A stretch of DNA of 64,000 nucleotides. Source: Bacillota bacterium. GTDB taxonomy: Bacteria; Bacillota; Sulfobacillia; JACIYH01. Numbering within the stretch: the first letter of the stretch is position 1; each line of letters starts with the position of its first letter. Made by a program: the position numbers and the translations under genes. The stretch is taken from positions 248,001-312,000 of the forward strand of contig JASEFA010000001.1 of NCBI GenBank assembly GCA_030019365.1, written 5' to 3'. Below the pieces are notes generated by a model. The model did not search any database. It had not been told where the DNA came from and saw only the letters and a list, made by a program, of their open reading frames with translations. Shown piece after piece: positions 9,652 through 16,713 of the stretch.

Positions 9652-11040
9652 ATGGGAGATGCTGCGTACGTCTATGGACCCACCTTTGAAGAGATGCTGC
9701 ACCCGGCGCGGATACCGGCGGATGTCAGGGCGCGGGCGCTGGCCGGCCGGCAGGAGGATCCCCTCGATCCCATCAACCTGTTCAACATCAGCTGGAAGGA
9801 TGCCGGAGGCAGGGTCCGCTATGTGGTGATGGATCCCCATCTCACGGGAGTCGACACCAGCATCGTGGTGCTTTACGGCAAGGACTTTCCCACCGGCAGC
9901 CATAAAGTGGGCGCCACCTACTCCGTGGCCATGGAGAAGCAACTCGCGGGGGAAATCGTGCCGGGGAAGCACACCCTGGTGTGGCCCTCCACGGGGAACT
10001 ACGGCATCGGCGGGGCCTGGGTGGGACCTCGCCTGGGTTACGATTCCCTGGTCATCCTGCCGGCCGAGATGAGCCAGGAGCGCTTCGACCTCATCACCCA
10101 CTACGGGGCCCGTTACATCAAGACTCCCGGGTGCGAAAGCAACGTCAAGGAGATCTACGACCGGTGCAAGGAGCTGGCTGTTCAACCCGGGGTCAGGATC
10201 CTCAACCAGTTCGCGGAGATGGCCAACTACCGCTTTCACTATTTCGTCACCGGCAACAGCATCCTGGAGGCGGTGGCCGACCTCAAGGGCCAGGGCCTGG
10301 GTGACGGTCGGGTGGCCGCCTTCGTGTCGGCCATGGGGTCGGCGGGCACCATCGCGGCCGGAGACCGTCTGAAGCAGGTCTTTCCGGACTGTCGCATCGT
10401 GGGGCTCGAGCCCATCCAGTGCCCCACCCTGTTCCTGAACGGGTACGGGGGCCACGACATTCAGGGTATCGGGGACAAGCATGCGACCTGGATACACAAC
10501 GTGCTCAACATGGACGCCCTGATGTGCATCGACGACATGGAGTGCAAGAAGGGGCTGCAACTGCTGAGCGACCCAGCGGGGGGAGAATACCTGGTGGAGG
10601 CGGGGGTGGACCCGGACCACGTCCGGCAGATTTCCAGCCTCTTCGGCATCTCGGGGGTATGCAACCTGCTGGGGGCCATCAAGGCGGCGAAGCTCTACGG
10701 CCTGGGCCCCCGCGATATCGTGGTCACCATCGCCACCGACAGCATCGACCGCTACCACAGCGTGATGGCGGACATGGCGCGCCGTTACGGACCTGTAGAC
10801 CGCACCCGGGCGGCAGTGTACCTGGAGAGCATCTTCCACGGTGTGAAGCTGGACTGGATCCAGGAGGGCACCCGGCATAACCGCCAGCGCTGGTTCAACC
10901 TCAAGTACTACACCTGGGTGGAACAGCAGGGCAAGACGGTCGAAGAACTCAACGCCCAGCGCGACCCGGCCTGGTGGGCCGCCCACCAGGAGAAGGTGGC
11001 CGAGTTCGATCGCCTGCTGCGCCAGGCCCGCGGCTTCTGA
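9652..11040 (+). CDS. Fold-type II PLP-dependent enzyme, substrate unknown
   Basis: 462 residues from ATG 9652 with GGAGGG 10 bases upstream. The PLP lysine sits in TGSHKVGATYS, the phosphate/cofactor loops are STGNYGIGGAW and AMGSAGTIAAGD, so the fold is that of cysteine synthase, threonine synthase and tryptophan synthase beta. The protein is longer than CysK (about 310) and has N- and C-terminal extensions; the C-terminus (HNRQRWFNLKYYTW) is Trp/Tyr-rich. I recognise it as a conserved, poorly characterised family and cannot assign a reaction. Cysteine- or sulfur-related chemistry is possible from fold alone. It is followed by a convergent pdaB gene. Confidence 0.75.
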   Translation: MGDAAYVYGPTFEEMLHPARIPADVRARALAGRQEDPLDPINLFNISWKDAGGRVRYVVMDPHLTGVDTSIVVLYGKDFPTGSHKVGATYSVAMEKQLAGEIVPGKHTLVWPSTGNYGIGGAWVGPRLGYDSLVILPAEMSQERFDLITHYGARYIKTPGCESNVKEIYDRCKELAVQPGVRILNQFAEMANYRFHYFVTGNSILEAVADLKGQGLGDGRVAAFVSAMGSAGTIAAGDRLKQVFPDCRIVGLEPIQCPTLFLNGYGGHDIQGIGDKHATWIHNVLNMDALMCIDDMECKKGLQLLSDPAGGEYLVEAGVDPDHVRQISSLFGISGVCNLLGAIKAAKLYGLGPRDIVVTIATDSIDRYHSVMADMARRYGPVDRTRAAVYLESIFHGVKLDWIQEGTRHNRQRWFNLKYYTWVEQQGKTVEELNAQRDPAWWAAHQEKVAEFDRLLRQARGF

Positions 11041-11043
11041 CCG

Positions 11044-11814
11044 TTACCTGCCGGACCCCGTGCTCGTGTCCAGGGGCGGGGGCGGCTGCATCAGTTCGCC
11101 CAGCCGCACCATTTCCAGGCCCTTGGCGCGGATGCCCTGGACGATGGCGGGTAGGGCGCCGGGGGTGCCGGGGGCACTGTCGGAAGCGTGCATGAGGATG
11201 ATATCGCCCTGCTTGACCCGGCTCAGGATGCGTTTGGCGATCTCGTCGCTGTTGAGGCGTTTCCAGTCGAGGGAGTCGAGGCTCCAGATCACCGTCACGT
11301 ACCCAAGTTCGGTGGCGGTCTGGATCACCAAGTCGTTGAAGTCACCGTTCGGAGGCCGGAAGAAGCGGGGCTGCTGGCCGGTGAGCTCCACCAGGATCTG
11401 GTGGGTGCGCCGGATGTTGTCGGTGATGAACTCGCGGCTGTACCCGGAGAGGTTGACGTGCTCGTAGCCGTGGGAGGCGATCTCGTGCCCCTCGCCGGCG
11501 ATGCGCTTCACCAGGTCGGGGTAAGACCGCGCCCAGGGGCCTGACAGGAAGAAGGTGGCCCTGACCCCCTCCGCCTTGAGGGCGTCCAGCACCCGGGGCG
11601 GCATTTCCTGGCCCCAGCTGATATCGAAGGTGAGCGCCACCCTTTTCTCCCGGGTCACCGCCCGGTAGACGGGCATCAGCCGGCCGCTGACGAGCAGGTG
11701 CCGCCTGGCACTCACCAGATAACCGGTCGCCATCATGGCCACGATGAGGATGCCGGCCAGGATCAACCTGCGCCTGCCCCGGCGGGTGATCGTCACCAGG
11801 AGCACGGCCACCAC
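11044..11814 (-). CDS. pdaB: PdaB-type polysaccharide deacetylase (sporulation)
   Basis: 256 residues with one N-terminal membrane segment (about 14-34). The NodB/CE4 domain shows VALTFDISWGQ (the variant first motif typical of PdaB instead of TFDDG), HEIASHGYEH (metal His pair), RFFRPPNGDFN and the later DWKR and ILMHASD motifs. Members of this group deacetylate peptidoglycan and PdaB is needed to retain muramic-lactam cortex in Bacillus subtilis spores. Its presence argues for endospore formation. It is transcribed convergently to the PLP enzyme and divergently from the DUF4330 operon. Confidence 0.85.
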   Translation of the reverse strand: MVAVLLVTITRRGRRRLILAGILIVAMMATGYLVSARRHLLVSGRLMPVYRAVTREKRVALTFDISWGQEMPPRVLDALKAEGVRATFFLSGPWARSYPDLVKRIAGEGHEIASHGYEHVNLSGYSREFITDNIRRTHQILVELTGQQPRFFRPPNGDFNDLVIQTATELGYVTVIWSLDSLDWKRLNSDEIAKRILSRVKQGDIILMHASDSAPGTPGALPAIVQGIRAKGLEMVRLGELMQPPPPLDTSTGSGR

Positions 11815-11870
11815 CCCCGCAACGCCCCTTCATTGTTACCTATTAGGGTCGCGTCGGGACTATTCATCGG

Positions 11871-11900
11871 TTGCGCGGTGGTATGGCCGTGCGGTATTCT
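11871..11900 (+). promoter_or_regulatory. Possible promoter of the DUF4330 / O-antigen ligase / glycosyltransferase operon
   Basis: TTGCGC (11871-11876), 18-bp spacer, TATTCT (11895-11900), in the AT-richer divergent intergenic region between pdaB and the DUF4330 gene. The match is moderate. Confidence 0.35.
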
Positions 11901-11983
11901 TATTGTTGTCTCCATAACGGGGGGAGGCGCTCACGACGGCTCAGCCGCCGCCACCACCCGTGAAAAGAGGGGGGCACCTCGCG

Positions 11984-12490
11984 TTGCTGGACAAGAAGGG
12001 CCGGCTTTTCGGGAAGATCAGCGTCGTCGACCTGGCCATCATCATCATCCTGCTGGCCGTGGCGGCGCGTTTCGCATACGCTGAGCTGGGTGCCCGGGTG
12101 GGGCGGAGCATCGCGGAGCGGGAGCACACCATCGAGGTGACGTTCCTGGTGCCCGCCATCCGCCCCACGACCGTGGACGCCATCCGGCAGAGCAAGGCCG
12201 TGTTCGAGTTCAAGACCGGCGCATACGTGGGCGACGTGGTCAAGGTGGAGACCGAACCTGCGGATGTACTTCTCCTCCTGGGCCAGGAGGTGTGGGCGCA
12301 AGTGCAGTCACCCAACCGGGTCAACGCCCTGGTCACGGTGCGGGGCAGGGCCCGCATCGGCGAAAACGTGATCACCATGGGCGGGGTGGAGATCAGGGTG
12401 GGGGCGTCCGTAGGGCTGAAGTCCAAGTGGGCGGCATTTCAGAGCAACGTGCTCACCATCAACACTGAGGTGGCAGGAGAACAGCCGTGA
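11984..12490 (+). CDS. DUF4330 domain membrane-anchored protein
   Basis: TTG 11984 yields the family-typical beginning MLDKKGRLFGKISVVDLAI, with AGAGGGGGG upstream; an in-frame GTG at 11960 is the alternative. The protein has 168 residues, with one N-terminal transmembrane helix (about 15-32) and an extracytoplasmic beta-rich domain. DUF4330 proteins often sit beside polysaccharide ligase or export genes, as here, but no activity is established. Its stop overlaps the O-antigen ligase start (GTGA), which indicates translational coupling. Confidence 0.8.
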   Translation: MLDKKGRLFGKISVVDLAIIIILLAVAARFAYAELGARVGRSIAEREHTIEVTFLVPAIRPTTVDAIRQSKAVFEFKTGAYVGDVVKVETEPADVLLLLGQEVWAQVQSPNRVNALVTVRGRARIGENVITMGGVEIRVGASVGLKSKWAAFQSNVLTINTEVAGEQP

Positions 12491-14073
12491 GCGCACGCGC
12501 CCTGCCGGCGGAGCGCCTGGTTGCTTCCTGGGCGGAACGGGCCGGCGACCGCCTGGCCGGACGGGTCGATGCTGCCTGGACGTGGCTCGAGTCTGCCTGG
12601 GCGGGCAGCCTGGCCGGGAAGACCGCGCGGCGGCTGGTGATTCTGGGACGGGAGGTCGCGTCGGTCAGCACGCTGGCAGGATGGGCCACCAGGGTCTGGA
12701 CCCTCGTGCTCCCCCCGTGCTCGCCGCTCCGATGGCAGACCTGGCTGGGGATCGGCCTGGGGACGGCAGCCCTGCTACCCACCGAGGTGCCTCTGGGGCT
12801 CTTGTTCCTGTTGCTGCCCTTCTGGCTCCGGGACCGGGTCAGGGAACGGCTGAGGGACCGGCCGGCACGGGGCGGTGCCGACCTGCAAGGGGCTGGTGCG
12901 GGGTCGGGGGGTCTTCCACTTGGTGCCGTGACGGGCCGCGGGCTCCCGCCGTGGGTGCTGGTGTCGTTCTTCGCCTTCCTCGCTATGGTGGCGGGTGCCG
13001 TGCCCGGCTCGGTGCGTGCCCGGGACAGCCTGGTCGAGTTCGTGTTTTGGGTCGGGTACGCCCTGGTTTTCCTCCTGGCGGCGGATGCCGCCCTGCGGGG
13101 CCGGGGGGAAGAGGTGGTGTGGCCCCTCCTGGCCCTGGCCTCCCTGGCCGGGGTGGTGGGGATCTGGCAGTACGTCAGTGGATGGACGCCGCCCCAATCC
13201 TGGGTGGACCCCCGCTTCGAGGGGGAAATCACGCGGGTCGTGGGTACCTTCACCAACCCGACTTTCTTTGCCGAGATGATGGGCCTGGCCCTGCCCGTGA
13301 CGGTGGCCCTGGCCGTGGCGCGGCGGCCCTGGCGGGAGAGGATGGTGCTGGGTGGGTTCGCCCTGCTGCAGGCGGGCGGGATGCTGCTCTCGTTCAGCCG
13401 GGGAGGCTGGCTGGGGCTGGCGATCTCCCTGGCGGTGCTGACCGTCCTGTACGACCGCCGTTTGCTCGTGCTGGGGATCGTCCTGGTGCTGGCGGCGCCC
13501 CACGTGCTGCCTCCGGTGCTGGTGGAGAGGTTCGCCTCCTCTTTCTCCCTCGAAGACACCTCCAACAGCTATCGCGTTTTCATCTGGCGGGGGTCGTGGG
13601 CCCTCGCCCGCGCCTATCTCTGGACCGGTACCGGCCTGGGGGCCGACAGCTTCGTCTACACCTACCCCGAATACATGATCATTCAGACCCCTGCCCCCCA
13701 CGCCCATAGCACTTTCCTGGAGATGCTGGTGGAGCTGGGCGTGCCGGGATTGGCGGCGCTGCTGTGGTTCCTGCTCATGTGGGCGTGGGAGGTCGGGAAG
13801 GGGGTGCGCCGCTTCACAGCGACGACCGCCCTGGGGGCGGGCATCCTGGCTACGGTGGCCGGCCACCTCCTGCACGGCCTGGTGGAGTTCACCTGGTACA
13901 GCCCCCGCATCACCCTGGTTTTCTGGGCCCTGCTGGGCCTGGCCCTGGGTGCCGCCCGGTGCACCCCCGCCCGGGGCGCCGCGGCGGCGACGGGCGCTTA
14001 CGATCGGGACAGGATGGTGGCGGTGGTGCGCGGGAGCAGGCCGGGGCGGGTGCGCGGGAGCAGGCCAGGATGA
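12487..14073 (+). CDS. O-antigen ligase / Wzy-type polymerase family protein
   Basis: 528 residues from GTG 12487. About ten to twelve hydrophobic segments, the FSRGGWLGL motif before a central helix pair, and HAHSTFLEMLVELGVPGL in the large extracytoplasmic loop are hallmarks of the Wzy_C family. Such proteins join or polymerise lipid-linked glycans at the outer membrane face; in a Gram-positive-type cell the product would be a wall-attached or secreted polysaccharide, or S-layer glycan. The soluble N-terminus (about 80 residues) is unusual in length. The C-terminus is a duplicated GSRPG/R-rich tail encoded by a direct repeat. It is followed with an ATGA overlap by a glycosyltransferase. Confidence 0.85.
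   Translation: MSARALPAERLVASWAERAGDRLAGRVDAAWTWLESAWAGSLAGKTARRLVILGREVASVSTLAGWATRVWTLVLPPCSPLRWQTWLGIGLGTAALLPTEVPLGLLFLLLPFWLRDRVRERLRDRPARGGADLQGAGAGSGGLPLGAVTGRGLPPWVLVSFFAFLAMVAGAVPGSVRARDSLVEFVFWVGYALVFLLAADAALRGRGEEVVWPLLALASLAGVVGIWQYVSGWTPPQSWVDPRFEGEITRVVGTFTNPTFFAEMMGLALPVTVALAVARRPWRERMVLGGFALLQAGGMLLSFSRGGWLGLAISLAVLTVLYDRRLLVLGIVLVLAAPHVLPPVLVERFASSFSLEDTSNSYRVFIWRGSWALARAYLWTGTGLGADSFVYTYPEYMIIQTPAPHAHSTFLEMLVELGVPGLAALLWFLLMWAWEVGKGVRRFTATTALGAGILATVAGHLLHGLVEFTWYSPRITLVFWALLGLALGAARCTPARGAAAATGAYDRDRMVAVVRGSRPGRVRGSRPG
14026..14066 (+). repeat. 24-bp-spaced direct repeat at the end of the O-antigen ligase gene
   Basis: GTGCGCGGGAGCAGGCC occurs at 14026-14042 and again at 14050-14066. 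It encodes the duplicated VRGSRPG tail just before the stop codon. Confidence 0.9.
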
Positions 14074-14102
14074 CCCGTGCCTGTGAGCAGGGCGGCGAGC
14101 GG

Positions 14103-15203
14103 ATGAGAGTCCTGCACATCATAACCGACACCAATGTGGGCGGCGCCGGACGCTACCTCCTGAACCTGCTGGGGTCGCGTGCCTTTGCCGGCCTGGACGT
14201 GACGGTGGCGTGCCCGCAGGGGGAACTGGCCCGGCGCGTCGATGCCCTGGGTGTGAGCCGGATGGAGGTTTCCGGCCGGGATGTTTCCTGGTCCTGGCCG
14301 CTCCTCCGGGAACTGCACGCGGCTATCCGGCGCCTGCGCCCCCACGTGGTACATACCCATGCCAGCCTGGCAGGCAGGGTGGCGGCGCGCCTCGGCGGGG
14401 TGCCTGTGGTTTACACCAAGCACAACGTGGTGCGCATCCCCACCGCCGCGGGGGTGGTGCCGCCGGCAGCGGGTCCGGCGAAGCGCCTCTTCAACCGCTG
14501 GTCGGGCCGCCTGCTGGCCGACCGCGTCATCGCCGTGTCCGGTGCCGTAGGCATGCAGCTGGCAGAGGCGGGGTTTGACCCCCGCCGGGTGGTGACCATC
14601 CCCAACGGCATCGACCTGCGCCCCTTCGTTGGAGTCGAGGCCCGCCGGGAACGGCCGTTGGGATACCGGGTGGGGACGGCCGCCCGCCTGACCTACCAGA
14701 AGGGGCTGGACATCCTCATCGAGGCGGCCGCCCGGGTGGTGGCCGGAGAACCGCGAGCGCGCTTCGTGATCGGGGGAGAGGGCCCCGAGCGCCCCCGCCT
14801 GGAGGAGATGATCCGGGCCCGCGGCCTGGAGGGCCGGGTCACGCTGGCCGGCTTCGTGCAGGACGTGCCCGCGTTCCTGGCCGGCCTGGACATATACGTG
14901 CTCTCCTCGCGTTATGAGGGATTGCCTCTGGCCACCCTGGAGGCCATGGCCGCAGCACTCCCGGTGGTGGCCACGGACGTGGGCGGGGTAGCAGAGGCAG
15001 TGGTCGATGGGGTCACCGGCCTGCTGGTGCCTCCCGGGGACGCAGCTGCCCTGGCCGCGGCCATCCTGGCCCTGTTGCGTGACCCCGAGCGGGTGCGGTC
15101 CCTGGGCCGGGCGGGACGGCAGCGCGTGGAGGCCCAGTTCGACTGCGAACTGATGGCCGCCCGCGTGGTCGATGTGTACCGGCAGGCCGCGGTCCATATG
15201 TAG
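14103..15203 (+). CDS. Glycosyltransferase family 4 (GT-B)
   Basis: ATG 14103 begins the typical MRVLHIITDTNVGGAGRYL N-terminus (366 residues); ATG 14070, overlapping the previous stop, would add 11 residues. The protein has GT-B features: a GG-rich acceptor loop near the N-terminus, VIAVSGAV, IPNGID in the second domain and the donor-site E-x7-E motif in SSRYEGLPLATLEAMA. It probably transfers a nucleotide-activated sugar onto a lipid-linked glycan in the cytosol, building the substrate of the adjacent O-antigen ligase-like protein. Donor and acceptor are unknown. Confidence 0.88.
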   Translation: MRVLHIITDTNVGGAGRYLLNLLGSRAFAGLDVTVACPQGELARRVDALGVSRMEVSGRDVSWSWPLLRELHAAIRRLRPHVVHTHASLAGRVAARLGGVPVVYTKHNVVRIPTAAGVVPPAAGPAKRLFNRWSGRLLADRVIAVSGAVGMQLAEAGFDPRRVVTIPNGIDLRPFVGVEARRERPLGYRVGTAARLTYQKGLDILIEAAARVVAGEPRARFVIGGEGPERPRLEEMIRARGLEGRVTLAGFVQDVPAFLAGLDIYVLSSRYEGLPLATLEAMAAALPVVATDVGGVAEAVVDGVTGLLVPPGDAAALAAAILALLRDPERVRSLGRAGRQRVEAQFDCELMAARVVDVYRQAAVHM

Positions 15204-15221
15204 CGCAAGAACTCCCTTGCG
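15204..15221. terminator. Inverted repeat between convergent genes, weak terminator candidate
   Basis: CGCAAG-AACTCC-CTTGCG (15204-15221) follows the glycosyltransferase stop directly and lies opposite the end of mrfB. There is no strong T-tract, so termination is only a possibility. Confidence 0.3.
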
Positions 15222-15291
15222 ACGATACCGTCGGCGGTTTGGGGCGGGAAGATATCCTGGCGGTACTTGCCTATGCTGCCAGGTCGGGGCG

Positions 15292-16713
15292 TCAGTCGCC
15301 CGATGGGGGCGGCCCGGGATGGGCGGCGAGTTTGCGTTCGAGACGCCGCAGGCGGTGAAGTAGCTCGGGCACAGATGCGCCCGACCCCGGTGAAGACCCC
15401 GGTGAAGGACTTGCATCCCCGCGGAGACTCCACGGTGGGGCAGGGCGTCCGCACCGGGTGTCCGGCGTGGAGCGAGGAACCCCCATACCGGGCGGGGAGG
15501 GGGCGGCGAGGGCGGCACGATGGCGGGCCGCTTCCAGGGCGCGCAGGGTACACTGCCGGGCAGCCTCGTGGTCGCGGACGACGTGCTCGTAATACTTGGC
15601 CAGCTCCACCAGTGGGCCCGGGTGGGCCAGGGCACCGTCTGGGGCCACGGCCCGCCAGATGCGCGCTGCCTCGTGGGGCTGGCCCAGGTGGCGGTAAATC
15701 CGGCCCAACTCTTCCCCGGCGCGGGTGGCCAGGACCGGGGGCAGGCCGGCCACGGCCTTCTCCCAGAGGGGCACGGCCTGGGGAGCGTGCCCGCGCGCCC
15801 ACATCATGCGGGCCAGGCCGTACAGTTCTTCCGGCTCCGCCTCTTCGGCCTGCAACCAGGGGGCGAGCAGGCGGCAGGCCAGCACCACCAGGGAAAGCAG
15901 GTCGTGGCGGTTGTGGTCCAGGACGGGAGCGAGAGTGCGGGCGGGGGCACCGCGCAGGTAGGCCCGGTAGACTTCGGGGATCAACTCGCTGGGGATGTCG
16001 CCCTCCCGGGGGCAGCGCAGGATCTCCGACTCCAGGTGGGTCAGGCGGCAGGAGGCCAGGCGGGACCGGAACAGCCAGCGGGCTGGGAAGAGCAGGTCGG
16101 CGTGCACGGGATCGGGGGGTAGGGACTGCCGGGCCAGTACCACCCGGTCCCGGATGAGGGGCCAGTCGAAGGCCCGGCCGTTGAAGGAGACGATCCCCTG
16201 GCACCCCGCCAGGTCCCTGAGCACGGCCCAGATGAGGGCGGGCTCGGCGGCGGGGTCGGGAGCCAGGTACTGGCGCACCACCAGCGTGTCCTGCGCGAAG
16301 CGGGCCAGCCCGCACAGGAAGACGATGGTGCCCGGTCCCCCCTGCAGGCCCGTGGTCTCGGTATCGAGGAAGGCCCAGGCGGAGGGGGGCAGGGCCTGCG
16401 GGGGCTGGGCCAGGATGCCCAGGCCCTCCGGGGGCAGGTTCAGGAAGGACCCCAGGTCCAGGATGCCATGGCGGTGGGTGGCGGGGTAGAAGGTCTCCAG
16501 GAAGCAGGACGGGCCGGCCGGGGTTTCCTCACACTGCAGGCCCAGGTCGGCCACCGCCCGCCGCCGCCATCGCTCAACCGCGCCAGAGCCGGGGGTCCGG
16601 GCGGGTTCGGCGCCGGGGACGTGTGCGGGTTCGGCGCCGGGCACCTGCGCCGGGGCGGCGCGCTGGGCGCGTTCCTGGAACTGGCGGAACCTTTCCCAGA
16701 GGTCCACTCTCAC
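15292..16713 (-). CDS. mrfB: MrfB/YprB-like DnaQ-fold exonuclease with TPR tail
   Basis: 473 residues. The GTG at 16713 overlaps the mrfA stop (GTGA). The DEDD exonuclease core shows DTET (D117, E119), SFNGRAFDWPL and DHNRHDLLSL. The C-terminal part (about 290-430) contains TPR-like helices (LYGLARMMWARG; AVPLWEKAV). This layout matches Bacillus subtilis YprB/MrfB, the exonuclease partner of the MrfA helicase in mitomycin C (interstrand crosslink) repair. Differences from that family are a long N-terminal linker with a duplicated VPGAEPA and a Pro/Ser-rich insertion before the last helix. Confidence 0.85.
   Translation of the reverse strand: MRVDLWERFRQFQERAQRAAPAQVPGAEPAHVPGAEPARTPGSGAVERWRRRAVADLGLQCEETPAGPSCFLETFYPATHRHGILDLGSFLNLPPEGLGILAQPPQALPPSAWAFLDTETTGLQGGPGTIVFLCGLARFAQDTLVVRQYLAPDPAAEPALIWAVLRDLAGCQGIVSFNGRAFDWPLIRDRVVLARQSLPPDPVHADLLFPARWLFRSRLASCRLTHLESEILRCPREGDIPSELIPEVYRAYLRGAPARTLAPVLDHNRHDLLSLVVLACRLLAPWLQAEEAEPEELYGLARMMWARGHAPQAVPLWEKAVAGLPPVLATRAGEELGRIYRHLGQPHEAARIWRAVAPDGALAHPGPLVELAKYYEHVVRDHEAARQCTLRALEAARHRAALAAPSPPGMGVPRSTPDTRCGRPAPPWSLRGDASPSPGSSPGSGASVPELLHRLRRLERKLAAHPGPPPSGD

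Noticed and set aside
9643-10986. Minus-strand ORF of 447 codons
   Set aside because: Fully antisense to the PLP enzyme gene, with no recognisable motif.
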